A DNA stretch of 64,000 bases from Uranotaenia lowii (lineage: Eukaryota; Arthropoda; Insecta; Diptera; Culicidae). Below are positions 45,320 to 55,573 of this stretch, in pieces. A program made the translations under genes and the position numbers. The stretch is taken from assembly GCF_029784155.1 (NCBI RefSeq), contig NC_073692.1, forward strand, positions 274,331,413 through 274,395,412, in the 5' to 3' direction. The stretch's first letter is position 1, and each line of letters begins with the position of its first letter. The notes below the pieces were generated by a model, which saw only the letters and a program-made list of their open reading frames with translations, searched no databases and was not told where the DNA came from.

Positions 45320-47764
45320 TTAAAAAAAAAACTATTTACAAGAATTTCAGTATATCTGGCAGCAATGCTTGTAGCAGTACATTTTTGCATTTGTGAAGTC
45401 AAATACAAGTGTTTCTACCTTGCAAAAACTTTCAGAGGCACTTGAATAAAATAAAAACATTGAAACGTTAACCGGCGCGTTTGGGTACACACATATGTGC
45501 ATTTTTCCCCAAAAGAAATGGAAAGCATACTTTAGAATGCCTTCCAAAATTAACGATTAAGATGTGTTCATTTATGAGTTATTATATATTCGTCTTACCC
45601 CCAGTTCCCCTATACAAAAAAGAATTATAAAAAATCATGAAAAAACTATAAACATCCCAAAACAGACTGCTAAAAATATTCTCATTTTTATGGGTTAAAT
45701 GTAAGTTAAAGCAGTGAAATGTCAGGGTTAAGTATGCATAAAGTGTAACTTAAAAAATGTTTCCTCTACCTTCTTATTCTTTCAACTCAGTGTATCATAA
45801 AGTGGTGATTACTAGAAATAGATACTTTAAGTAATTAAGTCATGCCAAGTCTACGAAATTTTTATCGATGGTTTGCAAATGAAAGATGTTTGAATTTTTT
45901 GGACTTTTTCAAGGTTGGCTTTTAAATGATGAAACTATTTCGTGCTATTTCTCTCAAATTTTGTACTGCTCATAATTGGAAGTTTCCTATTACATTGTGA
46001 TTTCAAGCTTTCGCTTTTTTTTCCTGGATTGAGGATTGAGGATTGAGGATTGAGGATTGAGTTATTTTAGGAATCTGTTATTCACTTATTCTTTGAAAGA
46101 TATAGTTTGATTAAATAAAGTTATCCGCCTCATTTGCGTACGGTTATAAACTAATGGTGATAATACTTAGGGAAGAATCAAACCCACAAGCCATCCTATT
46201 ACACATTTGCTTGCGGTTGAAGTGACGCGCGGCCTTAGGTGAAATTTTTCTCGAGGCACGTGGAGGAGGCCGCAGGAAAAATGTTTCCATAGCGCAGTGT
46301 CGTTCAAACAAGGAGCTGCTGCCATATGCATAACTCCGCCATCAACTCTCAATCGAGTAGCGAGTTTCTTTCGATTGAAAATTTCAGCAAAAAAAACACA
46401 AACGCTTCGCCCTGGATCCTTCCACCTGGTCGTGTCGTCGAGTGGAGGTGGTTTGATGTTTGATTACTGGGTAGCCATAAGGAACTGGCACGGCTGTCTT
46501 CCAGACGGTTGATTGGTTAGAATGGTTCAAATATTTGCTGTCGCTGTTTTATTGAATGTTGTCGATTCTCCCGTCGGCTTTGCTTGTCAAATCACAAATA
46601 AATAAACAATATGAGTTCTGATGCAATGGATTGCCTTTTACTGAGCCTTTCTACGGAAACGGTGCCCCATTGTTGCATCAAACGGTAGTCAAAGGTGCTA
46701 CAAGCAAGTATATCGGCGATTGCTAAGTGCATAATATGGCAGCCAGAGAAAGCGTTTCGGTGGAACCCCCTGCCAGAAAAGGGAGACATTGTGTAACCCG
46801 AGAAAGGAACAGCAATCGTTCAACCTGTATAAGTATCTACGGTGTGCGCTACTGGAAGGAAGCCTTGTGCCGCCCGCTGATGAAGGTGGGGGGGATTTGG
46901 GTGAAGGTAACTGTCCACCAGCAGCAGCTCTTCGGGGATGTTCGACACAAGTATTCAATTCTATTTTCGATTTCTCACATACCTCGAGGCAGCGTGCTCA
47001 CCGCATCAGGATCGGTAGCAGTTATCGTTTCACTATCGTTTAAAGTGTTTCTCGCAATCGGGTTCATTCATTTCGAACCTTGGTTGGATGCCATGTCGAG
47101 GAATTAGAAGATGACGGCGGAGGGGGAAAGTGTTCGGTGTTCTGTTTATCGGCGAAGGAAAGACTTTCGAGACAAACGCTGCCGGCTGACGGTTGCCACG
47201 GCGTTTGACCTCCCTGAGACTAAAGAGCTTCACGAGTTCACGAGTTTTCGTTTGTGGCTGCTGCTTTCGTCGTCGCTTTTCCTCTTATCGGCGGCCTCAG
47301 TTACGCTGCTACTACACTTTTTAATTTTGTCCGTGGTGTATTTACACAGTCCTCAGACAGGTGAAATAAGGAACCGTCTGGTAGTAAGGTAGCTACTTTG
47401 TCGGTTTGTTCGCGGGGGTCATCAAGGTTGTAGCAATGTGATCTAGACCAGATGCTCCAGTGTGTGGGAGTGATTGTTACAGACAGAGAATGAAATGCCA
47501 AAATATTTATAGTTTCTACTCTTACTATTCAGGACCACATTCCTTCGCGGCAAGAAAATACTGTAATAAGATGGATTCATAATATTTTAGAATTTCCTAA
47601 AACCTTATTGATAATAAACTAAATATTGCGCAAGCTGAAAACTTTCGTTTACAAATTTCATTCTTAATAAACAATAGGCAAACATATAGTGGGAGATTTT
47701 TTATTATCTGACAATTTGCGCCGGGGGTTTAAGATCCTCCCTTAAATTGAGAATTTGATTCGTT
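45320..47764. other. Spacer, no supported gene
   Basis: A ggattga unit is repeated about five times at 46023-46058. The segment 46160-47500 is G+C-balanced with overlapping ORFs on both strands (up to 126 codons at 46727-47107), none recognised. A 93-codon ORF at 47111-47392 has a hydrophobic stretch (LWLLLSSSLFLLSA), but nothing else supports it as a gene. Confidence 0.4.
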
Positions 47765-48013
47765 TTTACGACCTTTTTTTTAAAGGAACACAAACACTCA
47801 GGATCTCATTGAAACTTGATGTTTCCTCGAAGAGATTCCTTTTTCACTTAACTCTAGGCGTACAACTTTAGAAGATATGGATAGCATCTTACAAATGTTA
47901 AAACCACCAACCCACAGAAAGTGTACTAGGTATGCCGTAACCAGGATTCGATCTCATGCCCGTTGGCTTAGAAGACTTGAAGGCTATCCTCTAAACCACG
48001 GGCTGCGGCAGAA
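47765..48013 (-). mobile_element. tRNA-derived SINE, second family
   Basis: On the minus strand the head reads gcagcccgtggtttagagga (A-box-like), then about 50 bp on gagatcgaatcctgg (B-box-like) and tacggcatacctag. The body runs through cacttttctgtggg-like and gatgctatccatatc segments to an A run near 47788. The A/B box spacing and non-tRNA body fit a SINE. No target duplication was found. Confidence 0.65.
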
Positions 48014-48415
48014 AAACTGACTTAAAAAACATGTGTTTTTCCAGAGTTCCAAAATTTCTATTTTTCGAGTTAGATTCCGTTAGATTTTTTTTGTAAATAA
48101 AATGAAACTATATTTCAAAGCTACTTAACTCTGGTTTTATTCATCTGAAACCATAAAATAGCACATCGAAACGCATTGAAACTTATTTGCTTTTCAAATA
48201 AAATATTTGAAAGTTGATGTCTTCAAGTACCGTCTTTATCGCCGATACAACTTTCATCTGAAGACACCGAAGTGAGCCAAAAACTTCTTTAAAAGCTATG
48301 AAACAAATAATGACAATAAATTTCTCTTTAAATCTCAATGGTCGAACAATTGCACTCACACATACAGGCTGCGAGCGCTTCTCCTTCTAAGCTTCTAACA
48401 ACATAGAAACAAAAG

Positions 48416-48622
48416 TGTTGGAGAGCGAAGTGGCGACATTTCTCCCTCCCAAAGGCCAGAACCGAAGGTGACTTATTGCTGAACGAATCCGAACATTCTG
48501 TGGCTGCCGTTAAGTGCTGTACAGTGCACAAAAAACCACTGCTCAAAATCCCCACTCGGTCGATGTTGGTGCCTGCTCCGAACCTGAGCTATCGAACCAT
48601 CCAAGGATTCAGGTACCCAACA
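48416..48622 (+). repeat. 5' LTR, 207 bp, with internal replacement
   Basis: It begins tgttggagagcgaagtgg as the 3' LTR does, then carries 35 bp (48434-48468) not found in the 3' LTR, then rejoins it at gtgacttattgctg and stays identical to the end. Bases corresponding to 55274-55666 (393 bp) are missing. The 35-bp patch equals the reverse complement of 54069-54103, inside the integrase coding region. The lost part includes the only promoter-like and poly(A)-like motifs of the LTR, so transcription from this copy is probably impaired. Confidence 0.92.
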
Positions 48623-48625
48623 TTT

Positions 48626-48641
48626 TGGTCCTTCGAACCGG
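48626..48641 (+). other. Primer-binding-site-like sequence
   Basis: tggtccttcgaaccgg follows the 5' LTR after a 3-nt spacer, where the minus-strand primer binding site is expected; TGG matches a tRNA CCA end. The rest does not look like the complement of a normal tRNA 3' end, since the ttcgaa T-loop motif lies too close to CCA. The primer tRNA is therefore unassigned. Confidence 0.55.
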
Positions 48642-49863
48642 ATGAGGACCTGACACGGCTCAGGAACATCCGGAATCGCCACCAGATCCATCCTACGTCC
48701 CGGTCAATTCAAAAGCGCACAGGGCGCTTTTCATCAAACGGTTACAATACCCTATCGCCATTGCACCTGCTGCACGGCGGTATTGTTCATCACTCTCGAC
48801 GCCATCGCACTGCCGAGTTGGCGTCGCATCATCTCCGTCTGGGCGCCATTCTACTTGAGCGGCGCTATTGTAAACAATTTTCGTCGCAACTCCATAGCAA
48901 CTCCAAGTTGGCGTCGCATCATCCACGCGTTGGCGCCATCGCAACTGAAGGTGCTATTGTGAAGCCATCACACTGCTGATTGGGTGCTTCATCATCATCA
49001 TCAAGAATTGGAAGAATTCTTCATCGGTCGGTTGGAATCTGGTTTTGGATTTTCGATCTGGACACTGAACCTGCGGATTCACCTGTTTTGTAAGGTAAAT
49101 GAATAAATTACACATGTTCAGTATATGACCAGTCGAAGCAAACCAGATCAATTCTAACACCTTATTTCGACATCCCATCCCGGCTTTCGTGCTACTGGAG
49201 CACAATCATCATCAACGATAAACTATCCGAAAAACGAGTGGCGGTGCCCACCACTATTCTTCGAAGACTGGCTGCACTAGGGTGCACAATTTTGAGGAAA
49301 TCCGCTGGTGTGCTGAGACGAAGAGGAGGCGCCATTAAAGGTTTCTCAGGTGAGTGATAAATTAATCACTACACTTAGTATATGTCACCGAAGCTTGCAG
49401 AATATACACAAAATTAAATTAAAATTAAAACCTCTTCGAATCACTACACACCGCATCCCTGTGTTGCCTGCCGAGGCAACTCTTTTTGGCTGAAGTCTTC
49501 ATTGCTTTCTGGAAGTTGGTTGCAATCAATAGTCTTCTAGGTAAGCTTTGCAGTATATGCCCAGTCGAAGCTTTATTAGTTTGGTACTACATGGTCATCC
49601 CCCCTTCCTACAACCCTCGCCACACATTCTGCCTGAGTTTGAGTCGACGATTGCTAAGGACGTTCCACGCTGATTTTTTGAGACAGTACGTTGTTTTGCG
49701 CCGTTAATAGTTTCGTAGGTAAGCTGCACAGTATATGTCAGCCGAAGTTGAATATTCTGGAGACTACATCATTCCTTTCACCATTTCCCGAAATTTCTAC
49801 GAGCGGAACCGAACGTCGTGCCAATTAATCAGCGAGTAAGAATCGTCGACACAGCGAACTACA
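48642..49863 (+). other. BEL leader with two sets of internal repeats
   Basis: The 5' untranslated leader holds a ~90-bp repeat (agttggcgtcgcatcatc at 48816 and 48906, with ggcgcca and gctattgt following). It also holds four diverged units each beginning aggtaag-like and continuing agtatatg..c..cgaag. These start at about 49093, 49348, 49539 and 49717 (spacing 255, 191 and 178 bp). Aggtaag and aggtgag match the 5' splice-site consensus. The ORF 48476-48979 crosses the LTR/leader boundary and is not considered real. Confidence 0.7.
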
Positions 49864-52800
49864 ATGCCTGCAGCATCGAAGAAGGTTGCCCCAGTGCCTC
49901 TCGAGGTGCTCACTACTAAATATAATGTTATTCGATGCAATTTTAACGATATATGGAGATTTGTGGAGAAGTTTAACGAGGATTGTACGGCCAGCTCGAT
50001 CGAAGTTCGTCTCGAAAAACTTGATGGTTTGTGGGAGAGTTTTAATGAGACCATAATTTCTATAATTTCTCACGAGGAGTACTGCGCGCAAGCCGATGCG
50101 TACGAAAACGAACGGCTCGAATTCAGCGATAAATTCTACCACGCCAAATCTTTTCTTATGGAGAAGATAAAGATGAAGCAAGAACTATCGGGTCATGATC
50201 AATCTGCTCGTGCTAACGAAACGGTTGCTCATCATTCGCTAGACCATGTGCGCCTACCGCAAATTAAACTCCAAACTTTTAACGGGGATGTCGATGAGTG
50301 GCTCAGCTTTCGAGACCTTTTCACGTCACTCATCCATTGGAAAACGGACCTTCCCGAAGTGGAAAAGTTCCACTACCTCAAAGGCTGCCTCCAAGGGGAA
50401 CCCAAAAATTTAATTGACTCTCTTCAAATCACCAGAGCCAATTATCAAATCGCTTGGGATACACTTCTGCGCAGATACAACAACAACAAACATCTGAAGA
50501 AACGCCAGGTTTTATCGCTATTCAATCTTCCCACCCTCAATAAGGAAAACGCTTCGGAATTGCATTTATTATTTGAATCCTTTGAACGCATAGTCCAAAC
50601 TTTAGACCAAATCGTTCAGCCAACCGAATATAAAGATCTTCTTTTGGTTAATTTACTGACTTCTCGGCTTGACCCAACCACGAGGCGTGGCTGGGAGGAA
50701 CAATCGTCATCAAACGAACAAGATACAATTAAGGAATTATTGGAATTCCTTCAACGTCGCATCCGGGTGCTGGAAGCACTACCCACCAAACAAGCTGAAC
50801 CAAGGGTACCTCAGCAGGTCAACAATCCATCGCGACCAAGATTGCTGCCAAGAATTAGTCACAACGCCGTCCAATTCTCGGGGAAGCAATGTGTTGCATG
50901 TAACGCACATCATCCACTTTACACATGCTCGACTTTCCAAAGGCTTAAGGTAGCAGATAGGGAAGCTTTGATTCGCTCACACGCGCTCTGCAGGAACTGT
51001 TTCCGGTCAGGTCATCAGGCGAAGGATTGTCAATCCAAATTCTCGTGTCGTTACTGCAAGGCTCGACATCATTCGATGGTCTGTTTTAAATCCGATGGGG
51101 AGGCAAGGCAGGCGTCAAGGGAACAACCAAGGAGGCGAGAGGAAGCGGAAGGATTACACGTTATCCAAAATCAGACAGCCAACTTGGCGGCTTCTGATTC
51201 TACGGCTAACACTGCATCGCAACGGTTTTCATCACAGGTTCTATTGGCTACGGCAGTAATCCTACTCCAAGACGACGAGGGCAATCAATTTCCGGCACGC
51301 GCACTCTTAGACTCGGGTTCTGAGAGCAACTTCCTCTCCGAACGAATGAATCAACTGCTTCAGGTTCCGCGACAAAAGGTGGAGATCTCTATTCTGGGAA
51401 TTGGGCAAACAGGCACGAGAGTAAGGCAAAAGGTTAACGCTATCGTTCGATCCCGAACAACCGATTTCAAACGCACCATGAGCTTCCTAGTTCTACCCAA
51501 GGTTACCGTCAATCTTCCCACGGCCAATGTCAACACACAAGGATGGAATTTCCCGGAAGGTATAGAGCTGGCTGACCCTACATTTTGTTTCTCGTCGAGC
51601 GTCGATGTGGTCCTGGGAATAGAGGCATTTTTCGATTTCTTCTCTACGGGTCGAAAACTTTCATTAGGCGACAACTTACCATCACTAAACGAGTCGGTCT
51701 TCGGATGGGTAATCAGCGGTGGTAATTCAAATCCAAGTCAGCCTCTACGCATCAACTGCAACGTTTCAACTACTGAGAACTTAGACGCTTTGATTTCTCG
51801 CTTTTGGTCCTGCGAAGAAATTGAATTTCCCAACAACTACTCACCTGAAGAATCACGTTGCGAGGAAATGTTCTGCAAAACCATCGTACGAGAACCAGAC
51901 GGTCGCTACTGTGTCGGCTTACCCAAGGATGATTCAAAACTGAAAACCCTAGGTGAATCAAAAGAAATCGCTCTGAGGCGCCTCTACGCTACCGAACGTC
52001 GATTGGCACGCGACGAGGAACTACGCAAGCAGTACGCCATGTTCATGCGCGAGTACGAGGAAATGGGCCACATGAAGAAGGTTGAACCCCACGCTGCAGT
52101 CAAAAGATGTTACCTACCTCACCATCCGGTAATCAAATCATCCAGCACCACGACCAAACTGAGAGTAGTGTTCGACGCTTCCTGTAAGACGGCTTCCGGT
52201 ATTTCTCTAAACGACACCCTTCTTGTTGGGCCGGTCGTACAGCAGGATTTACGCTCCATCATTCTACGTTCGCGTACCAGACAATTTATGTTGGTTTCGG
52301 ACATTGAGAAAATGTTCCGTCAGATAAATATACTCTCGGAGGACAAACCTCTTCAGTCAATTCTTTGGAGAGAATCGCCACTAGAAGAAGTTTCCACCTA
52401 CGAGCTAAACACCGTCACATATGGCACGAAACCAGCACCATTCCTGGCTACTCGCACCCTTCAGCAGCTAGCGGAAGATGAGCAGAATACTTACCCATTG
52501 GCAGCAAAGACTCTCAGAGAGGACACATATATGGACGACGTAATCAGCGGGGCGGACACGGTGGAGGAGGCAACGATACTAAGGAAGCAACTGGTGGATC
52601 TCACAGCCCGTGGAGGATTTCGATTACGCAAGCACGCCTCGAACTGCTTAGAAGCGCTGGTTGGACTTTCGGATGATGATTTGGCAATTCGAATTGAAAA
52701 GGGCATTATTCTTGATCCGGATCCATCGGTCAACACATTGGGACTAACTTGGATGCCAATTACTGATGAGCTCCGCTTCCGCTTCGAAATTCCTGCTATT

Positions 52801-55170
52801 GAATCGATCGACATACTTACCAAACGGCGCGTGTTATCAATTATCGCAACTCTCTTTGATCCTCTTGGTCTGATAGGAGCAACAATCGTCAAGGCTAAAA
52901 TTTTCATGCAGCTTCTATGGACTCTAAAAAACAATCAAGACGAATGCTTGGGCTGGGACGAGCCCCTACCATCGACGGTGGGTGAGGAATGGAAAGGGTT
53001 CCATTCACAACTTCCTCTCCTCAATCAACTGCGGATCAATCGATGCGTCATAATTCCCAACGCGGTGAATGTGGAAATTCACTGCTTCTCCGACGCATCT
53101 CAGAAGGCTTACGGAACCTGCTTGTACCTCCGGAGTACTAACGCTGAAGGACAGACTCTCACCAGAATACTTACCTCCAAATCTAGAGTCTCCCATTTAC
53201 GGTGTCAATCAATTCCTCGGCTGGAATTGGCTGGCGCTCTCCATGCTGCTGAACTGTACAACAAGGTGAAACATGCTCTCAATTTAAACGCATCGACTTA
53301 CTTCTGGACCGACTCAACATGCGTTTGGCGCTGGCTTCAAGCGACACCAAGCACATGGTCAACCTACGTGGCCAACAGGGTGGCCAAAATTCAAAACTTA
53401 ACGGAGGGATGTGAATGGCGTCACGTTCCAGGATCGGATAACCCAGCGGACCTCATCTCGCGAGGAATCACACCGGATGAGCTCATGCATAATCGTTTAT
53501 GGTGGAATGGTCCACCATGGTTGGAAAAGGAAGCTGAAAATTGGCCAAAATCAATTGATGTAAGGGGCGAGGAAGGAGATGAGGAAAGGCGCCGAACTGC
53601 CCATGCAGCTGCATGCGCCCAGAGGGGGGAATTTAACGAGTTCTTTATTGCTAAATTCTCTTCTTATAACGAACTCATCCGAAGCACTGCAGTGTGGCTT
53701 CGTCTTATGAATATTCTTAGAAAATCTCCTCAGCAGACGGTGCGCGGACCACTCACTTTGATGGAGCTGAAAGAAGCAGAAATCCAAATTATTCGAGGTG
53801 TTCAGCAAGAAACATTTGCTGAAGAGTTCAAATCACTCACCAAGGATGGAACTGTTCTTAGGAGCTCCAAGCTGCGTTGGTTTCATCCGTTCGTTTCCAA
53901 GAGTGGCCTGATTCGGATTGGTGGACGACTCAGCAAATCGGAAGAAGCAGAAGAATCCAAGCACCCCATCGTGCTACCAGCGCGACATCGGCTCACCAGA
54001 ATGATCCTCGAGCAATATCATCTTCGGCTGCTTCATGCGGGTCCTCAGCTCATGCTCAGCAACATTCGCCTTCGGTTCTGGCCTTTGGGAGGGAGAAATG
54101 TCGTCAAGCAGATCGTACACCAATGCCACAAATGCTTCCGAGCCAAACCTAAACCGGTTCAGCAATTCATGGGCGATCTTCCGGCATCTAGGGTTACCAT
54201 CTCTCGTCCATTTTCCAAAACTGGGGTCGACTATTTTGGCCCTATTTACATCCGACCAGGTCCACGGAGAACAGCTACTAAAGCCTATGTAGCTATTTTT
54301 ATTTGCCTTTGCACTAAGGCGGTCCATATGGAGTTGGTGTCGGATTTGTCCACCGATCGTTTTTTGCAGGCACTGAGGAGATTCATCGGGCGGCGTTCGT
54401 TGTGCTCCGATCTGTATTCCGATAACGGAACCAATTTCGTCGGGGCACGAAACAAAATGCGGGAATTCCTGCAGCAGCTGAAATCACAACAACATCGGGA
54501 TCACATAACCAAGTTTTGTGATTCGGAAGGAATCAATTGGCACTTTAACCCACCTGGTGGTCCACATTTTGGCGGTCTTTGGGAGGCCGCGGTTAGATCG
54601 GCAAAACACCATATGCTACGGGTCATCGGAGACACACCAAAATCGATCGAGGACATGCAAACACTTCTCGTTCAGATTGAAGCATGCCTGAACTCGAGAC
54701 CCATCACACCACTTTCTGACGACCCGAACGATCTGGAAGCACTCACCCCGGGACACTTCTTGGTCGGGTCTTCCTTGAGAGCATCACCCGAACCAGATCA
54801 CGACGGAATTCCGATAAATCGGCTAAATTATTGGCAGCAAATCCAGCAGCAACGAAAGCAATTCTGGATCCGATGGAAACGCGAGTACTTGTGCCAGCTC
54901 CAGGCCCGAGTAAAACGTTGGCGACCATCCACACCGATAGCTGTGAATGAGCTTGTCATCATTTGCGATGACAACAAACAACCGATTCACTGGAAGATGG
55001 GACGAATCGTTAAGGTACACCCAGGTGAAGACGGTGTAATACGAGTCGTGACCATCAGGACTGCGAATGGATTATTGAAACGGCCGATCGAGAGAGTCTG
55101 CATATTGCCGAAATTCGAGGAAACGGGTCACCCAACACCATCGGAGGAGCCAAAGCAGATTCAACCATAG
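49864..55170 (+). CDS. BEL/Pao gag-pol polyprotein, intact
   Basis: A single 1768-residue frame from ATG 49864 to TAG 55168-55170. Gag: a DUF1759-like region around FNGDVDEWLSFRDLF (residue 139 on), then Cys/His clusters C343-C355, C376-X2-C-X4-H-X4-C389 and C395-C407. Protease: ALLDSGSESNFLS with Asp483. Reverse transcriptase: VVFDASCKT, LVSDIEKMFRQI and YMDDV at 889-893. RNase H: Asp1077 (CFSDAS) and Asp1150 (WTDST), then NPADLISRG. Integrase: an H2C2 zinc region (about 1385-1425), and catalytic Asp1456 (DYFGPI), Asp1520 (YSDNGTNF) and Glu1574 (GLWEAAV). A DUF5641-like C-terminus follows. Length and order are normal for BEL/Pao. It makes the virus-like-particle, reverse-transcription and integration functions. 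No stop or frameshift is visible, so it is potentially functional if expressed. Confidence 0.97.
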   Translation: MPAASKKVAPVPLEVLTTKYNVIRCNFNDIWRFVEKFNEDCTASSIEVRLEKLDGLWESFNETIISIISHEEYCAQADAYENERLEFSDKFYHAKSFLMEKIKMKQELSGHDQSARANETVAHHSLDHVRLPQIKLQTFNGDVDEWLSFRDLFTSLIHWKTDLPEVEKFHYLKGCLQGEPKNLIDSLQITRANYQIAWDTLLRRYNNNKHLKKRQVLSLFNLPTLNKENASELHLLFESFERIVQTLDQIVQPTEYKDLLLVNLLTSRLDPTTRRGWEEQSSSNEQDTIKELLEFLQRRIRVLEALPTKQAEPRVPQQVNNPSRPRLLPRISHNAVQFSGKQCVACNAHHPLYTCSTFQRLKVADREALIRSHALCRNCFRSGHQAKDCQSKFSCRYCKARHHSMVCFKSDGEARQASREQPRRREEAEGLHVIQNQTANLAASDSTANTASQRFSSQVLLATAVILLQDDEGNQFPARALLDSGSESNFLSERMNQLLQVPRQKVEISILGIGQTGTRVRQKVNAIVRSRTTDFKRTMSFLVLPKVTVNLPTANVNTQGWNFPEGIELADPTFCFSSSVDVVLGIEAFFDFFSTGRKLSLGDNLPSLNESVFGWVISGGNSNPSQPLRINCNVSTTENLDALISRFWSCEEIEFPNNYSPEESRCEEMFCKTIVREPDGRYCVGLPKDDSKLKTLGESKEIALRRLYATERRLARDEELRKQYAMFMREYEEMGHMKKVEPHAAVKRCYLPHHPVIKSSSTTTKLRVVFDASCKTASGISLNDTLLVGPVVQQDLRSIILRSRTRQFMLVSDIEKMFRQINILSEDKPLQSILWRESPLEEVSTYELNTVTYGTKPAPFLATRTLQQLAEDEQNTYPLAAKTLREDTYMDDVISGADTVEEATILRKQLVDLTARGGFRLRKHASNCLEALVGLSDDDLAIRIEKGIILDPDPSVNTLGLTWMPITDELRFRFEIPAIESIDILTKRRVLSIIATLFDPLGLIGATIVKAKIFMQLLWTLKNNQDECLGWDEPLPSTVGEEWKGFHSQLPLLNQLRINRCVIIPNAVNVEIHCFSDASQKAYGTCLYLRSTNAEGQTLTRILTSKSRVSHLRCQSIPRLELAGALHAAELYNKVKHALNLNASTYFWTDSTCVWRWLQATPSTWSTYVANRVAKIQNLTEGCEWRHVPGSDNPADLISRGITPDELMHNRLWWNGPPWLEKEAENWPKSIDVRGEEGDEERRRTAHAAACAQRGEFNEFFIAKFSSYNELIRSTAVWLRLMNILRKSPQQTVRGPLTLMELKEAEIQIIRGVQQETFAEEFKSLTKDGTVLRSSKLRWFHPFVSKSGLIRIGGRLSKSEEAEESKHPIVLPARHRLTRMILEQYHLRLLHAGPQLMLSNIRLRFWPLGGRNVVKQIVHQCHKCFRAKPKPVQQFMGDLPASRVTISRPFSKTGVDYFGPIYIRPGPRRTATKAYVAIFICLCTKAVHMELVSDLSTDRFLQALRRFIGRRSLCSDLYSDNGTNFVGARNKMREFLQQLKSQQHRDHITKFCDSEGINWHFNPPGGPHFGGLWEAAVRSAKHHMLRVIGDTPKSIEDMQTLLVQIEACLNSRPITPLSDDPNDLEALTPGHFLVGSSLRASPEPDHDGIPINRLNYWQQIQQQRKQFWIRWKREYLCQLQARVKRWRPSTPIAVNELVIICDDNKQPIHWKMGRIVKVHPGEDGVIRVVTIRTANGLLKRPIERVCILPKFEETGHPTPSEEPKQIQP

Positions 55171-55241
55171 TCCATCCCGGAATCCACCCCCATCCCGCCC
55201 AAAGAGGTTCTCTTTTCTTCTATTTTCAGAAACTGCATTTC

Positions 55242-55255
55242 TGGGTGGGTGAGGA
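55242..55255 (+). promoter_or_regulatory. Polypurine tract of the BEL element
   Basis: tgggtgggtgagga abuts the 3' LTR start at 55256. A purine-rich run at this place is the expected plus-strand primer site; two Ts interrupt it. Confidence 0.65.
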
Positions 55256-55487
55256 TGTTGGAGAGCGAAGTGGACATATCACCCCGAGGTTCCCATATCA
55301 CATCTCACACCCGTGAGATATCAACCGATAGCCGCGATGACGGACAAAGCGAATACCGATGATAACAAGAACTGATAAGAGAGCGGAATAGTAGCGATCA
55401 TCTCAACTGGACCCGACGACCTATGACGTCATCTACGTCGATCAACAGCCAGGCCATCGGGATGCTGGTAGTCAACAGAGGAGATGA

Positions 55488-55526
55488 TCAGTTAGTTGCG
55501 ATTGGGCCATCTCCAATCTCGGACGT
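55488..55526 (+). promoter_or_regulatory. Candidate initiator plus downstream promoter element in the 3' LTR
   Basis: tcagttagtt at 55488 contains initiator-like words. Taking the A at 55494 as +1, ggacgt at 55521-55526 falls at +28 to +33, the canonical DPE position and sequence in insect TATA-less promoters. This whole region is absent from the 5' LTR. Prediction only. Confidence 0.35.
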
Positions 55527-55567
55527 AGTATTAAGGATCTATGTTGAATGTTTAGATAGTAGCTTGT

Positions 55568-55573
55568 AATAAA
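55568..55573 (+). terminator. Candidate polyadenylation signal in the 3' LTR
   Basis: AATAAA in an A+T-rich stretch downstream of the candidate transcription start, suitable to end the element's own transcript. It is missing from the 5' LTR. Confidence 0.4.

Noticed and set aside
46727..47392. Possible exons in a G+C-balanced block
   Set aside because: ORFs of 126 and 93 codons are unrecognised, overlap minus-strand ORFs and lack convincing splice sites with a shared frame. Kept only as unassigned spacer.
48476..48979. 167-codon ORF near the BEL 5' end
   Set aside because: It starts inside the 5' LTR and runs across the primer site into repetitive leader sequence; the repeated LASHH..GAI segments reflect the 90-bp DNA repeat. 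The same LTR start at 55674 gives a different short ORF.
53877..54152. Shared SPSVLAFGREKCR peptide between this plus ORF and a minus ORF at 48328-48555
   Set aside because: It is not a protein relationship. It is the shadow of the 35-bp inverted DNA patch in the 5' LTR, which is reported as a finding.
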